From positions 1-57,129 of the forward strand of contig JAGRAN010000015.1 of assembly GCA_020434585.1 (NCBI GenBank): a DNA stretch of 57,129 nt, given 5' to 3'. The stretch is from Bdellovibrionales bacterium (GTDB lineage: Bacteria > Bdellovibrionota_C > UBA2361 > SZUA-149 > JAGRAN01). Positions 8,647-18,951 of this stretch are shown here, piece by piece (within the stretch, counting starts at the first letter, position 1; the number at the start of each line of letters is the position of its first letter). The notes under the pieces are model-generated. The model was given only the letters and a program-made list of their open reading frames with translations, was not told the origin of the DNA and did not search any database. The position numbers and the translations under genes are program-made.

Positions 8647-10377
8647 TTACCCAATCTTCCAAAGGAACGATAGCAGCTTCCAATTGACGAAGTAATAAAC
8701 CACAAAACATGCCAAGAAGATGAACACCAGTATGACGGTGCCAGGAGTACCGCCTTTGTGAACTCTGCTAACCATTGATCCTTCGTGAGTTTGGCTTGGA
8801 AGGTTAAGTACTCCCTGAGGCAAACCACTCTCGCCGTTTGCAATGGATTGTGCGGTAACTTTCTTGCCGAAGAATACAGTGACAACTGCGCAGGCGATGA
8901 ACATCAAGCCACCCAAAGCTGCAATCAATCCACCGATTCCGAAGAAAGCTTGAAGCAGATTTACAGCGGGATGAAATTCAATTGGGAAAGGCGCTTGTGA
9001 GCCGGTAATGTCCCACTGGCGGCGCGGGACGCCAAAGATTCCCATAAATGTCATGGACATTGACATAAGGGTTATTCCAGCCGCAAATACGTACGGCTGA
9101 ACTTTAGCCATGGCCCAGAATGCCACGCGTTTTTGAAATATTAGCGGTAGGACATAATAAGTTACCGCCATAAACGCCAGAGCCGTCCCACCCACCACGG
9201 TCACATGAAAATGACCGGGTATGCGCAGCGTATTGTGCGCCATGATGTTGATCTGCTCAGTTCCGATCGTGACACCGGTAATTCCACCGAGAAATCCAAA
9301 GATGATAACGGAGAGAACTAATCCAGAGAAACCGGGGTCGGTCCAAGGAGCTTTTCTAAGCCATTCGAAAGTGCCGTTAGTGAATCCTCGCAGCCGCTGC
9401 CCGAGTTCAATACCGGCGGGGACTGTGAAGCCGTGAATCATACTGGCAAGCACCGCTAAGTACATTGCATAACTTGTGTTCCATACCTTCCACGCAGGAC
9501 CCATGCCAGGATCGACCAGCAAGTGATGGGCTGAAGCCATCGAGATGAACAAAACATAAAGGACGAATGCTGTGCGGCTGATTTTTTCGTTTAGCACGAC
9601 GCCGCCTACGGTTAGTCCGGCTAGTAGGTACCAAACAGACACCATCGCTGCGACATTAATTTGCTGCGACGAATGCCCCAAGCCCCACCAGATCAGTCGA
9701 TAAAGCTGAGGGTCCATGCCCATCACATCCATCGACCACAGCCAGGTTGGAATATAAATTGCGGCGCCGTGGAGCAGCGATATCACTGCGATGATCGCAG
9801 CAGTAAGCGCGCCAAACGTTACCAAGGGGACCGAACCCTCGTAGCTCTTTTCTCTTTTGGCTACGACAAGTGACGCAAAGAATATGCCGCAAACAATCAG
9901 GGCGCCAACCGCAAACAAAATAATTCCCAAGTAGTAGTTAGGATCCGCTTTGAGCGGCGGATATGAAGTAAACAGCACATCTGCTTTTCCAGAAAAAACC
10001 ATCACATTTACTAAAACAGCTCCGGCAACCATTAGGAGAAACGCCAGCCAGCCAACCTTTGGGGCAGGAAGTCTGCTGTTCAATACTACAGGCCCCGCAA
10101 AGTACAGCACCGCCATCTCAAAGAAAATGATAAAGAAGATGAGCATGTTTAGGCCGTGTGCCGTTAAGAAGCGATAGTAGTATGGAGCGGGCAGTAGGTG
10201 TATCGCCTGCCAGCGAGTTAAAACCAAGCCAAGTGCTGCGAGAACCCCGACCAAGAAACAAACAACAGCCACAACTGCATTGACCTTGATTAGCAGCTCG
10301 GCCTTTTTGTCAACTCGTATCCCGGTAATTGAGCAAGTGCGAAAGTTTGCCGACAAAGATTGCGATTCAGTGTTCAT
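8647..10377 (-). CDS. Heme-copper superfamily NO reductase-like subunit I (probable eNOR family)
   Basis: The 576-residue protein has about 13-14 membrane helices and the histidine set of heme-copper oxidoreductases: H74 (AHGLNM) and H391 for the low-spin heme, H389 for the active-site heme (PGHFH), and H235, H284, H285 (GHSSQQ; ASAHH) for the second metal. Oxygen reductases have GHPxVY with a catalytic Tyr four residues after the first His. Here the segment is GHSSQQ and Gln239 takes the Tyr position, the change described for the eNOR group of NO reductases. Context supports NO reduction: NirS is divergently encoded and NsrR/NnrS-like genes are near. The ATG at 10377 has an AAGG site 8 bases upstream. 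Oxygen reduction is less likely without the Tyr but is not excluded. Confidence 0.85.
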   Translation of the reverse strand: MNTESQSLSANFRTCSITGIRVDKKAELLIKVNAVVAVVCFLVGVLAALGLVLTRWQAIHLLPAPYYYRFLTAHGLNMLIFFIIFFEMAVLYFAGPVVLNSRLPAPKVGWLAFLLMVAGAVLVNVMVFSGKADVLFTSYPPLKADPNYYLGIILFAVGALIVCGIFFASLVVAKREKSYEGSVPLVTFGALTAAIIAVISLLHGAAIYIPTWLWSMDVMGMDPQLYRLIWWGLGHSSQQINVAAMVSVWYLLAGLTVGGVVLNEKISRTAFVLYVLFISMASAHHLLVDPGMGPAWKVWNTSYAMYLAVLASMIHGFTVPAGIELGQRLRGFTNGTFEWLRKAPWTDPGFSGLVLSVIIFGFLGGITGVTIGTEQINIMAHNTLRIPGHFHVTVVGGTALAFMAVTYYVLPLIFQKRVAFWAMAKVQPYVFAAGITLMSMSMTFMGIFGVPRRQWDITGSQAPFPIEFHPAVNLLQAFFGIGGLIAALGGLMFIACAVVTVFFGKKVTAQSIANGESGLPQGVLNLPSQTHEGSMVSRVHKGGTPGTVILVFIFLACFVVYYFVNWKLLSFLWKIG

Positions 10378-10392
10378 CTGACTTGCCTTAAG

Positions 10393-10938
10393 TTACTCTT
10401 CTACCAAGACCTTTCCGACCATTATGTGATGTCCGATACCGCAAAACTCATTGCAGATAATGCGAAAATCGCCGGTGGAATTCGGAGTTACGCGCAAGCC
10501 GTAGTCGTATCCAGGGACGACTTGAATGTTCACGTTTATTGGGAACAAACTGAACCCGTGGTTGATATCAGCCGATGAGAGGTGAAGCGTGTATTGAGTG
10601 TCCTTTTTTAGCTTGAGCACCGGGGTCCACTGCCACATGCGAGCGAGCAGGTAAATGTCCGCTCCTGGGGGTGGTTGCACGACCGGCAGCCCGCTTTCCT
10701 CTCCCACTTTGAACTCTTCGATAAAGCGATTAGTTCGCGCTACAAAATCCTCTGGACTCACCTTGGCGCGAATTCCGGTCGGGTTTTGACCTCCTCTAAC
10801 GTGCCACAGCGGCATCATCGCAAAAAGAATCATGCACCAAATAAAGGAAATAATTATCCATCGCTTTTCTTGCTTATGCGCTGGGCGCCACCAGATGCCT
10901 CGTGGTGCTACTATTGCGGAATGAAACTCTTCAGACAT
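10393..10938 (-). CDS. CuA-containing subunit II of the NO reductase-like complex
   Basis: I start at ATG 10938 (MSEEFHSAIVAPRG); the frame extends upstream but across the stop of the small gene. The 181-residue protein has one membrane helix (residues ~27-45) and a periplasmic cupredoxin domain. CuA ligands are all present: H127 (INHGF), C162, C166, H170 and M173 in CNEFCGIGHHIM. The sequence most resembles subunit II of ba3-type (B-family) oxidases. It should accept electrons from a periplasmic cytochrome c and pass them to subunit I. The gap to subunit I is 15 bases. Confidence 0.9.
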   Translation of the reverse strand: MSEEFHSAIVAPRGIWWRPAHKQEKRWIIISFIWCMILFAMMPLWHVRGGQNPTGIRAKVSPEDFVARTNRFIEEFKVGEESGLPVVQPPPGADIYLLARMWQWTPVLKLKKDTQYTLHLSSADINHGFSLFPINVNIQVVPGYDYGLRVTPNSTGDFRIICNEFCGIGHHIMVGKVLVEE

Positions 10939-10969
10939 AGTTTGCAGACCTCGTACGAGAAAGGACAGC

Positions 10970-11131
10970 CTAAGGTAGCGTCGCCTGTGGCAGGGACATA
11001 ACTTCATACACACCCCAGATCGTGTAGAAGCCGAACATAACGGCCAATCCTGCTGCGAGGAGCAGGAATGGTCGATCGTATAAGCGCTGACCAAGCGGGA
11101 TTTCTTCTGGTTTGTTTAATTGTTTGTTCAT
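10970..11131 (-). CDS. Small single-helix membrane protein, first gene of the NO reductase-like operon
   Basis: A 53-residue frame (MNKQLNKPEEIPLGQRLYDR...) runs from ATG 11131 to TAG 10970, 31 bases before the CuA subunit gene. It has a polar N-terminus with basic residues and one membrane helix (residues ~22-45, PFLLLAAGLAVMFGFYTIWG). It is below usual ORF cut-offs. Position and topology suggest an accessory subunit, like the small single-helix subunits of heme-copper oxidases. The ribosome binding site is poor (AAAAATAG before the ATG), so expression needs confirmation. I recognise no family. Confidence 0.65.
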   Translation of the reverse strand: MNKQLNKPEEIPLGQRLYDRPFLLLAAGLAVMFGFYTIWGVYEVMSLPQATLP

Positions 11132-11166
11132 CTATTTTTTGAAGTTCTAGGAAAGCGGTTGTTCTA

Positions 11167-11194
11167 TTGACTGATATGATTTGCCGCGTATAAG
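11167..11194 (+). promoter_or_regulatory. Promoter-like element upstream of nirS
   Basis: TTGACT (11167-11172), a 16-base spacer and TATAAG (11189-11194) give a 5/6 plus 5/6 match to sigma-70 elements. The transcript would start near 11201 and have a 5' leader of about 110 bases before nirS. Confidence 0.5.
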
Positions 11195-11196
11195 TT

Positions 11197-11211
11197 TTTA
11201 CCATAGGTAAA
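11197..11211. promoter_or_regulatory. Palindromic operator candidate at the nirS promoter
   Basis: TTTACC-ATA-GGTAAA is a perfect 6-bp dyad with a 3-base centre. It lies 2 bases after the -10 element and overlaps the expected transcription start, a usual site for a repressor. It is inside the 182-bp divergent region shared with the NO reductase-like operon. It does not match the 27-bp palindrome at nsrR. The Rrf2 protein encoded at 5262 is one candidate binder; no direct evidence. Confidence 0.4.
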
Positions 11212-11289
11212 TTAAAGACAAAAGAGTCTGTTATATGTAATTAGCGTCTAAACTTCGTAGTGCTAATTCTGTAACTAGTTTTTCGATAA

Positions 11290-13431
<2,142 letters not shown>

Positions 13432-13444
13432 TGGAACTCCGACT

Positions 13445-14725
13445 ATGTTCGCTTTTGCTAGAGCACTATTTTCATTTCCTCCCCTGGTAATGTTGCTGTT
13501 GGTTGGGCCTCTCTCGGCATTCGCCGAGGAGGCGGCCAGCAGTGATGGCGAAGCCGGCTTCATGTCAGAACTCGATAAGTTTATCACCGAAGGAAAAGGG
13601 TATGTGTCAACGCGTTATCGCTATGAGCTGGTTGACCAAGATGGTTTCGAGGAGGACGCGAAAGCTTCGACGCTTCGCACTAGGCTCGGTTTTGTCTCAG
13701 GGGAAGTCTATGGCGTTAGCATGAAGCTGGAGTTTGAAGACGTAAGTCCAGTAGGAAACGACGCCTATAACAGCACAGTAAACGGTAAAACAGAATATCC
13801 GGTGGTGGCAGATCCAGATGTAACCGTAGTTAACGAGATCTATGGCCAGCTTAATATGATTCCAGACACGAGTATTCGCGGGGGGCGCGAGGCGCTTAAT
13901 TTGGACAACCAGCGCTTCATCGGTGATGTTGGTTGGCGCCAAAACAACCAAACTTTTGATGGAGCAAATATCTCTAACGAAAGCCTCGAGAATCTAAAAC
14001 TGTGGTACGGATACGTTGGTAAAGTTAACCGTATCTTTGGCCCTGACTCACCAGTTGGAACATATAACACCAATCTAAATTTATTTAATGTAGCTTATTC
14101 GGGGTTGGATTTTCTAGATGCTGCAGTCTACAGCTATATTTATGACGTCAAATCGAATCCCGACTTATCAACCACAAATTTTGGCGGTCACCTCTACGGA
14201 AGCTACCCGGTCGCTGACGAGCTGGATCTGCTCTACGATGGCGAATATGCATACCAGCAGGACTACGAAGACAATCCAAAGAGTTTCTCAGTGCCGTATT
14301 GGCGAGCTGAGGCGGGCTTAGGCTTTGGAGACTTCTCGGCGAAGGCCGCCTATGAAGTCCTTGGCAGCGATAAGGGAGAAGCAGCCTTTCAGACGCCGTT
14401 CGCAACGCTTCACAAGTGGAATGGTTGGGCAGACAAGTTTCTAGTTACGCCTGATGAGGGGCTCCAAGATGCTTACGGCGGACTTCACTATACGTTAAGC
14501 GACCCTTGTGAGCATGTCACAAAGCTCGGGGCGGATGTTGTCTATCATTACTTCCAGTCTGATTATCAGAGTGCGAAATACGGGACAGAATGGGATTTTA
14601 ATTTGGGCGTCGACTTCCTTAAGTACTTTTATACCGGCGTAACGTATGCCATGTACGATGCCGCAAATTTTGCTACTGATACAGATAAGCTGATATTTAC
14701 TGTTCAGGCAGTGTTTCGGCAGTAG
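13445..14725 (+). CDS. Alginate-export-family outer-membrane porin
   Basis: The 426-residue protein starts 13 bases after nirS and is probably cotranscribed. It has a signal peptide ending AFA (residues 1-27) and a barrel of about 400 residues. GGREALNLDNQRFIGDVGWR followed by QNNQTFDGA near residue 145 is the hallmark of the alginate export (AlgE-like) family, and similar motifs recur in porins for other small solutes. The C-terminus is VFRQ. A passive channel for nitrite, or for something needed by NirS, would fit the location; a real link to alginate is not supported here. Confidence 0.8.
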   Translation: MFAFARALFSFPPLVMLLLVGPLSAFAEEAASSDGEAGFMSELDKFITEGKGYVSTRYRYELVDQDGFEEDAKASTLRTRLGFVSGEVYGVSMKLEFEDVSPVGNDAYNSTVNGKTEYPVVADPDVTVVNEIYGQLNMIPDTSIRGGREALNLDNQRFIGDVGWRQNNQTFDGANISNESLENLKLWYGYVGKVNRIFGPDSPVGTYNTNLNLFNVAYSGLDFLDAAVYSYIYDVKSNPDLSTTNFGGHLYGSYPVADELDLLYDGEYAYQQDYEDNPKSFSVPYWRAEAGLGFGDFSAKAAYEVLGSDKGEAAFQTPFATLHKWNGWADKFLVTPDEGLQDAYGGLHYTLSDPCEHVTKLGADVVYHYFQSDYQSAKYGTEWDFNLGVDFLKYFYTGVTYAMYDAANFATDTDKLIFTVQAVFRQ

Positions 14726-14770
14726 CATTTTATAAGAGCCAACGTTTGTAGCCGATAATGAGGTATTAAC

Positions 14771-16930
14771 TTGTGCAAAGATCTTTGTAGGATCAGCTGT
14801 GCCGCCTGGTGCATGCTTTTGATGTGCAGTCTCGCAGAAGCTGAAGGACCGACGAAGATGGAGCAGGAGTGTTACGAGATACTGCATGCCGACGGTAAGG
14901 TTGACGAAGATAGGGCTGAACGGTGCAGGCAAGAGTTCTTTGCCCAAGATGAGGTGATGCTGGTAGTGACGCCGACCAGGCGTCCGGAGAGCGTAAAAGA
15001 AGTCGCGGCGTCGGTTTCGGTTGTGACACGTCAGGAGCTCGAGCGTTGGAGCGCGGACAGTCCAGCTGAAATGCTTCGCAAAGTTCCGGGCGTCCAGATC
15101 ACAGACTCAGGACAAGCAGGTCTCAAGCGAATCAGAATTCGAGGCGAAGAATCAAGACGTGTAGCCATTTTGATTGACGGACAAGAGTTTGTTGATCAGC
15201 GCGAAGTTGGCACTCCGCTGTTAGTTGCCCCAGAGATGATCGAACGGGTTGAAGTCGTGCGTGGAACGGGCTCAGTGCTTCATGGCTCGAGGGCAATCGG
15301 CGGTGTCGTCAATTTCATTACTAAGAAAGGCGGATACCACCCGCGGCAGGGAACGGTCAGCAGTCTCTACGACTCAGCCACAGATGGCTACAACCTGTAT
15401 GGATCGTTTTACGGTAGCTCGAACGGATGGGATTACAGGCTTGGCGCTGCTCAAGCTGACCACGACGACCGCAAGTCGGCAGAGGGAACCTTAGAAAATA
15501 CTGCATATGAGAATGAGAGCATTGCGCTGTATCTTGCAAAGAATTTAGGAAAGCACACCGTTGGCGCAAGTTACGACGACTTCAATGCCAGTTCGGGTGT
15601 CTATGTTGAGCCGGCTGTTGCGACTGCTCCACCGTTTAACGACTTTCGCATTGATGCTCCGCAGCGCGATAGATCGAAGACGTCCTTGTTCTATGATTTC
15701 AGGAATCCGAGCTCTATCCTGCGCTCAGCTCATCTGGATGCGTATTATCAAGTTAGCGAGAGAGAGTTCAACACATTCTCTGATATTAATCTTGATATCG
15801 GGGGTCGCTCTGTAAGCAGTCTAATAGATAACTTTTCCGATTCAACTCTTGATACCATTGGGTCTAATGCGCAGGTTGATCTAGGTATCGACAGCTCGCA
15901 CGATTTAATTGTTGGAGTTGAGGCCAAGAACGATGCGCTTGAGCAAACTAGAAATCGCTTTGTCACTACAGCTGCGATGGCAGCGCCGGTTGAGGTGACG
16001 TTTGAAGAGGCCGATCAAACCACATTAGAAATGTTCGCTGAGGATGCTTGGGAAGTGGTCCAAGACTTTGAGTTGAGGTTTGGAGCGCGTGCGATTTTTA
16101 TCGAGACTGAACTGGAAGAAAGCACTCGCGAGGGGCTGGATCCATTCTCGACATCCGACAATACTGTCGTTGGCGCGGCAGGGGTTCGTTACCTTGGCCT
16201 GTCTGACACAACTCTTTGGGCGGGATGGTCGCAGGGTTATGTCGCGCCTTCCCTGATCAATTTGGCGACGGGGGCGTTCGCTGGTTCTAGTTTTGTAAAC
16301 CCTAATCCGGACCTTGACCCGGAATCGTCAAATAGCTTCGAAGTCGGTGCGCGTGTAGTGAAGGATGCTTACGCAACGGATGCTTCTTTTTTCTACACAG
16401 AAGGGAAGGATTATATCGATCATGTCCTTTGCTCTGAATCGGATGCTCGCTGCGTTCAGCCAACCAGCAGTCGGGACCGTGTGTATGACAACATCGATGA
16501 AGCGAGAACATTTGGCGCGGAAGCAAGTGTTTATTGGTATTTAGATCCGTTAACTCCCTATGCCAGCGGCACTTGGCTAAGGAGACGCTTTACGCGCTCA
16601 GGAGACTCAACCTACAAAACTGGAATTCCAGACATGTTCGGTCGTATCGGAGTTAAGGCAGAACACAGGTTCAGCGATCCAATAATGCTTTGGGGGGATG
16701 TCTACGCCTTTGCATCGACTGACGCAGAGGAGCTAGACGGAAATGATGTTCTAAGAACCGCGGGGTGGGGTACGCTTAATTTCGCTTTCGGAACAGTTAT
16801 GGGGGACAAGAACGAACTGAAGATGTCCGTCGAGCTGCTTAACCTGGGAGACAAGTTTTACCGAACCTCTACAGAAAACTTGCCGGCACGTGGCATGAGC
16901 GCAATTGTTAAGGTGGGGTTGGACCTTTGA
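14771..16930 (+). CDS. TonB-dependent outer-membrane receptor
   Basis: The frame begins at TTG 14771 with GAGG at 14760-14763; an in-frame stop lies just upstream and the next ATG falls within the signal peptide. The signal peptide (SCAAWCMLLMCSLAEA) is followed by ~35 residues rich in acidic and basic residues, then the plug domain: VTPTRRPESVKEVAASVSVV (TonB-box region), IRIRGEESRRVAILIDG, and VEVVRGTGSVLHGSRAIGGVVN. A 22-strand barrel of about 500 residues follows. This organisation fits receptors for siderophores, heme, copper complexes or cobalamin. The location after nirS suggests supply of iron, heme or copper for the respiratory enzymes; substrate is unknown. Confidence 0.9.
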   Translation: MCKDLCRISCAAWCMLLMCSLAEAEGPTKMEQECYEILHADGKVDEDRAERCRQEFFAQDEVMLVVTPTRRPESVKEVAASVSVVTRQELERWSADSPAEMLRKVPGVQITDSGQAGLKRIRIRGEESRRVAILIDGQEFVDQREVGTPLLVAPEMIERVEVVRGTGSVLHGSRAIGGVVNFITKKGGYHPRQGTVSSLYDSATDGYNLYGSFYGSSNGWDYRLGAAQADHDDRKSAEGTLENTAYENESIALYLAKNLGKHTVGASYDDFNASSGVYVEPAVATAPPFNDFRIDAPQRDRSKTSLFYDFRNPSSILRSAHLDAYYQVSEREFNTFSDINLDIGGRSVSSLIDNFSDSTLDTIGSNAQVDLGIDSSHDLIVGVEAKNDALEQTRNRFVTTAAMAAPVEVTFEEADQTTLEMFAEDAWEVVQDFELRFGARAIFIETELEESTREGLDPFSTSDNTVVGAAGVRYLGLSDTTLWAGWSQGYVAPSLINLATGAFAGSSFVNPNPDLDPESSNSFEVGARVVKDAYATDASFFYTEGKDYIDHVLCSESDARCVQPTSSRDRVYDNIDEARTFGAEASVYWYLDPLTPYASGTWLRRRFTRSGDSTYKTGIPDMFGRIGVKAEHRFSDPIMLWGDVYAFASTDAEELDGNDVLRTAGWGTLNFAFGTVMGDKNELKMSVELLNLGDKFYRTSTENLPARGMSAIVKVGLDL

Positions 16931-16951
16931 TGCACTCTCTGGAGCGGGTTA

Positions 16952-17584
16952 GTGCGACAGAATACACTTAGTCTCCTAAGAAAACACCAGATATCTGGGT
17001 CTGCGCTATTGTTGGTTGCGGTGCTTTACTTCGGACAGGGAGGTTTTTTTGTTGGATTGGGGACAGAAGTACTGCTCTCAATATTCATTCCGCTCATAAT
17101 ATTGCACCTAGTCGGACGATCACCCCGTGAATTCGGTTACCAGATTGGCGACTTGAGCTTTTGCCTGAAGTTCAGCGCGGTTCTTTTGGCGTTATTGACG
17201 CCGCTTTTATATTACTTCGCGCAACAGTCATCGTTTCGTGAGTATTATCCTCACTGGGAATTGGCTTATGCCTCATGGAGGCATTTTGCGCTGTATCATG
17301 TGGTGATTGCTGTTAGAGTTTTTGCAGGCGAAGCTCTATTTAGAGGGTATTTGCTGTTTGGCTGGGAAGGTAAGCACGCAAATTTAGCGCATTCGATCGT
17401 ATATATGCTTGTTCATATCGGAAAGCCACTTTGGGAGCTGCCGTACTCGTTTGCGTTGGGCTATCTAATGGGCTGGGCGAACCTTCGATGCAAAAGCATT
17501 CTTCCAAGCTTTCTGGTCCATTACCTTTCAAATGTCATTTTTGACCTAATGCTGATGGGAGTGCTTGTGCTGCCTGGATTCTGA
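16952..17584 (+). CDS. CPBP (CAAX/Abi) intramembrane protease-like protein
   Basis: The 210-residue membrane protein starts at GTG 16952 with GGAG at 16941-16944. It has about seven hydrophobic segments. GEALFRGYLLF (residues ~126-136) matches the EExxFRG motif of the CPBP family except that the first Glu is Gly. The other motif histidines remain: MLVHIG (~151) and FLVHYLSN (~189). The missing Glu is a putative metal ligand or catalytic residue, so activity is doubtful. The gene follows the TonB receptor by 21 bases and seems part of the same operon. Confidence 0.75.
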   Translation: MRQNTLSLLRKHQISGSALLLVAVLYFGQGGFFVGLGTEVLLSIFIPLIILHLVGRSPREFGYQIGDLSFCLKFSAVLLALLTPLLYYFAQQSSFREYYPHWELAYASWRHFALYHVVIAVRVFAGEALFRGYLLFGWEGKHANLAHSIVYMLVHIGKPLWELPYSFALGYLMGWANLRCKSILPSFLVHYLSNVIFDLMLMGVLVLPGF

Positions 17585-17650
17585 TGGAAGAGGCGGACGC
17601 CTAGTAGATCTACTTTTCACTCAACTATGATTTGCACAAAAACTTGCTCA

Positions 17651-17676
17651 GGACTCAATAACGGAGTATTGAGTCC
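17651..17676. promoter_or_regulatory. 10-bp perfect inverted repeat covering the leader of the nitronate monooxygenase gene
   Basis: GGACTCAATA (17651-17660), loop ACGGAG, TATTGAGTCC (17667-17676) ends 3 bases before the ATG at 17680. The GGAG in the loop is too far (13 bases) for ideal ribosome binding. The dyad could be an operator or an mRNA hairpin that controls translation. It has no U-tract and is not a terminator. It is not an FNR/DNR box (TTGAT-N4-ATCAA). Confidence 0.6.
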
Positions 17677-17679
17677 GCA

Positions 17680-18951
17680 ATGACTACCTGCCTTAATGAT
17701 TATCGTCTTACGCTAGCCGGCCGAGAGTATGTGCCGATTATGATCGGCGGAATGGGCGTAGATATTTCTACGTCTGCACTAGCGCTCGCTGCGGCCCAGC
17801 TGGGAGGCATAGGACACATTTCAGATGCGATGAATCAATTCGTGTCAGACAAGAACTACGGCACTACCTTCAGCCGACAAAAGAGCGCCAAGTATCGCTT
17901 CCTGAACAACAACCCTGACAAAAGTGAAGTGCTTTTCAATCTTCACCATGTGCGCGAGGCACAATTGAACCATGTGCGTCGAACCATGGAGAAGAAGGGA
18001 AGTAAGGGGGCTGTTTTCTTGAACATTATGGAGAAGCTCAGCATGCGACAAGGTCGGGAAACACTTCAGACTCGACTGACAAGTGCACTGGATGGTGGAA
18101 TCGATGGAATCACACTTTCCGCCGGGTTACATAAGAGCAGCTTTGCTATGATGTCCGAGCACCCGCGCTTTCACGACGCAGCGCTTGGTATTATCGTGTC
18201 CAGCGTTCGCGCGCTCAGTATTTTTCTTCGGGCTGCGAAGAAAGTTGGGAGGCTGCCCGATTATGTTGTTGTTGAAGGTCCGCTTGCGGGCGGCCACCTC
18301 GGATTTGGCACGGATTGGAGCGAGTACAGTCTTAAGGCCATATGTCTAGAAGTTATCAAGTTTCTACAGGATAACGATTTGCAAATTCCCGTCATTCCAG
18401 CTGGAGGCATCTTTACGGGAGGCGATGCGGTGCAGTTTATGGAGATAGGTGCTTCGGCTGTGCAGGTTGCGACACGCTTTACAGTAACTCACGAATCAGG
18501 GCTTCCCGCGAGCGCTAAGCAGGCGTACTTCCGTGCCTCCGAAGAAGAAATAACCGTTGGCTCTATTTCCCCAACCGGGTATTTAATGCGCTATTTGAAA
18601 ACCAGCCCCTGTTTTGGTTCGAGTGTTCGACCTCAGTGTCAGGCGTTTGGTTATGTGCTGTCTGAGGCAGGTAAATGTGCCTATATCGAAGCGTTTGAAA
18701 AGACAGCCTGTGACGACAAGGGGAAAAAGCTTCCTGTTAATGATAAAATTTGCTTGTGCCATCACTTCAGCAAGTCAAATTGTTATACCTGCGGTCATTA
18801 TACTTACCGGCTAAAAGATACGAGTAACAGATTGGCAGACGGAACTTATCAGTTGCTTTCCGCTGAGCATGTTCTTAACGATTATCTTTACAGTACTGGA
18901 AACAACGTAAAACGGCCCGAAGAAGAGAATCAGACCTTATACAGTTTGTGA
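17680..18951 (+). CDS. Nitronate monooxygenase (2-nitropropane dioxygenase family)
   Basis: The 423-residue protein is a TIM-barrel FMN enzyme of the NMO/FabK group. The N-terminus YVPIMIGGMGVDIST, the EGPLAGGHLGFG segment (phosphate/flavin binding and the putative catalytic His), IPVIPAGGIFTGGDAV and GASAVQVATRF match the family. After residue ~310 there is a cysteine-rich tail (about nine Cys, e.g. CLCHHF, CYTCGHY) that could bind metal and is longer than in the smallest family members. Similar proteins occur beside denitrification genes in other bacteria; their substrate there is uncertain. Its 3' end overlaps the convergent hemN gene by 15 bases. Confidence 0.85.
   Translation: MTTCLNDYRLTLAGREYVPIMIGGMGVDISTSALALAAAQLGGIGHISDAMNQFVSDKNYGTTFSRQKSAKYRFLNNNPDKSEVLFNLHHVREAQLNHVRRTMEKKGSKGAVFLNIMEKLSMRQGRETLQTRLTSALDGGIDGITLSAGLHKSSFAMMSEHPRFHDAALGIIVSSVRALSIFLRAAKKVGRLPDYVVVEGPLAGGHLGFGTDWSEYSLKAICLEVIKFLQDNDLQIPVIPAGGIFTGGDAVQFMEIGASAVQVATRFTVTHESGLPASAKQAYFRASEEEITVGSISPTGYLMRYLKTSPCFGSSVRPQCQAFGYVLSEAGKCAYIEAFEKTACDDKGKKLPVNDKICLCHHFSKSNCYTCGHYTYRLKDTSNRLADGTYQLLSAEHVLNDYLYSTGNNVKRPEEENQTLYSL

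Noticed and set aside
11004-11204. 66-residue minus-strand ORF before the CuA subunit gene
   Set aside because: It is Arg-rich and without family features; the overlapping 53-residue frame encodes a sensible membrane protein ending just before subunit II.
17651-17676. Hairpin as an FNR/DNR box
   Set aside because: The arms do not contain TTGAT-N4-ATCAA; the dyad spacing is 6 bases with CTCAATA/TATTGAG arms.
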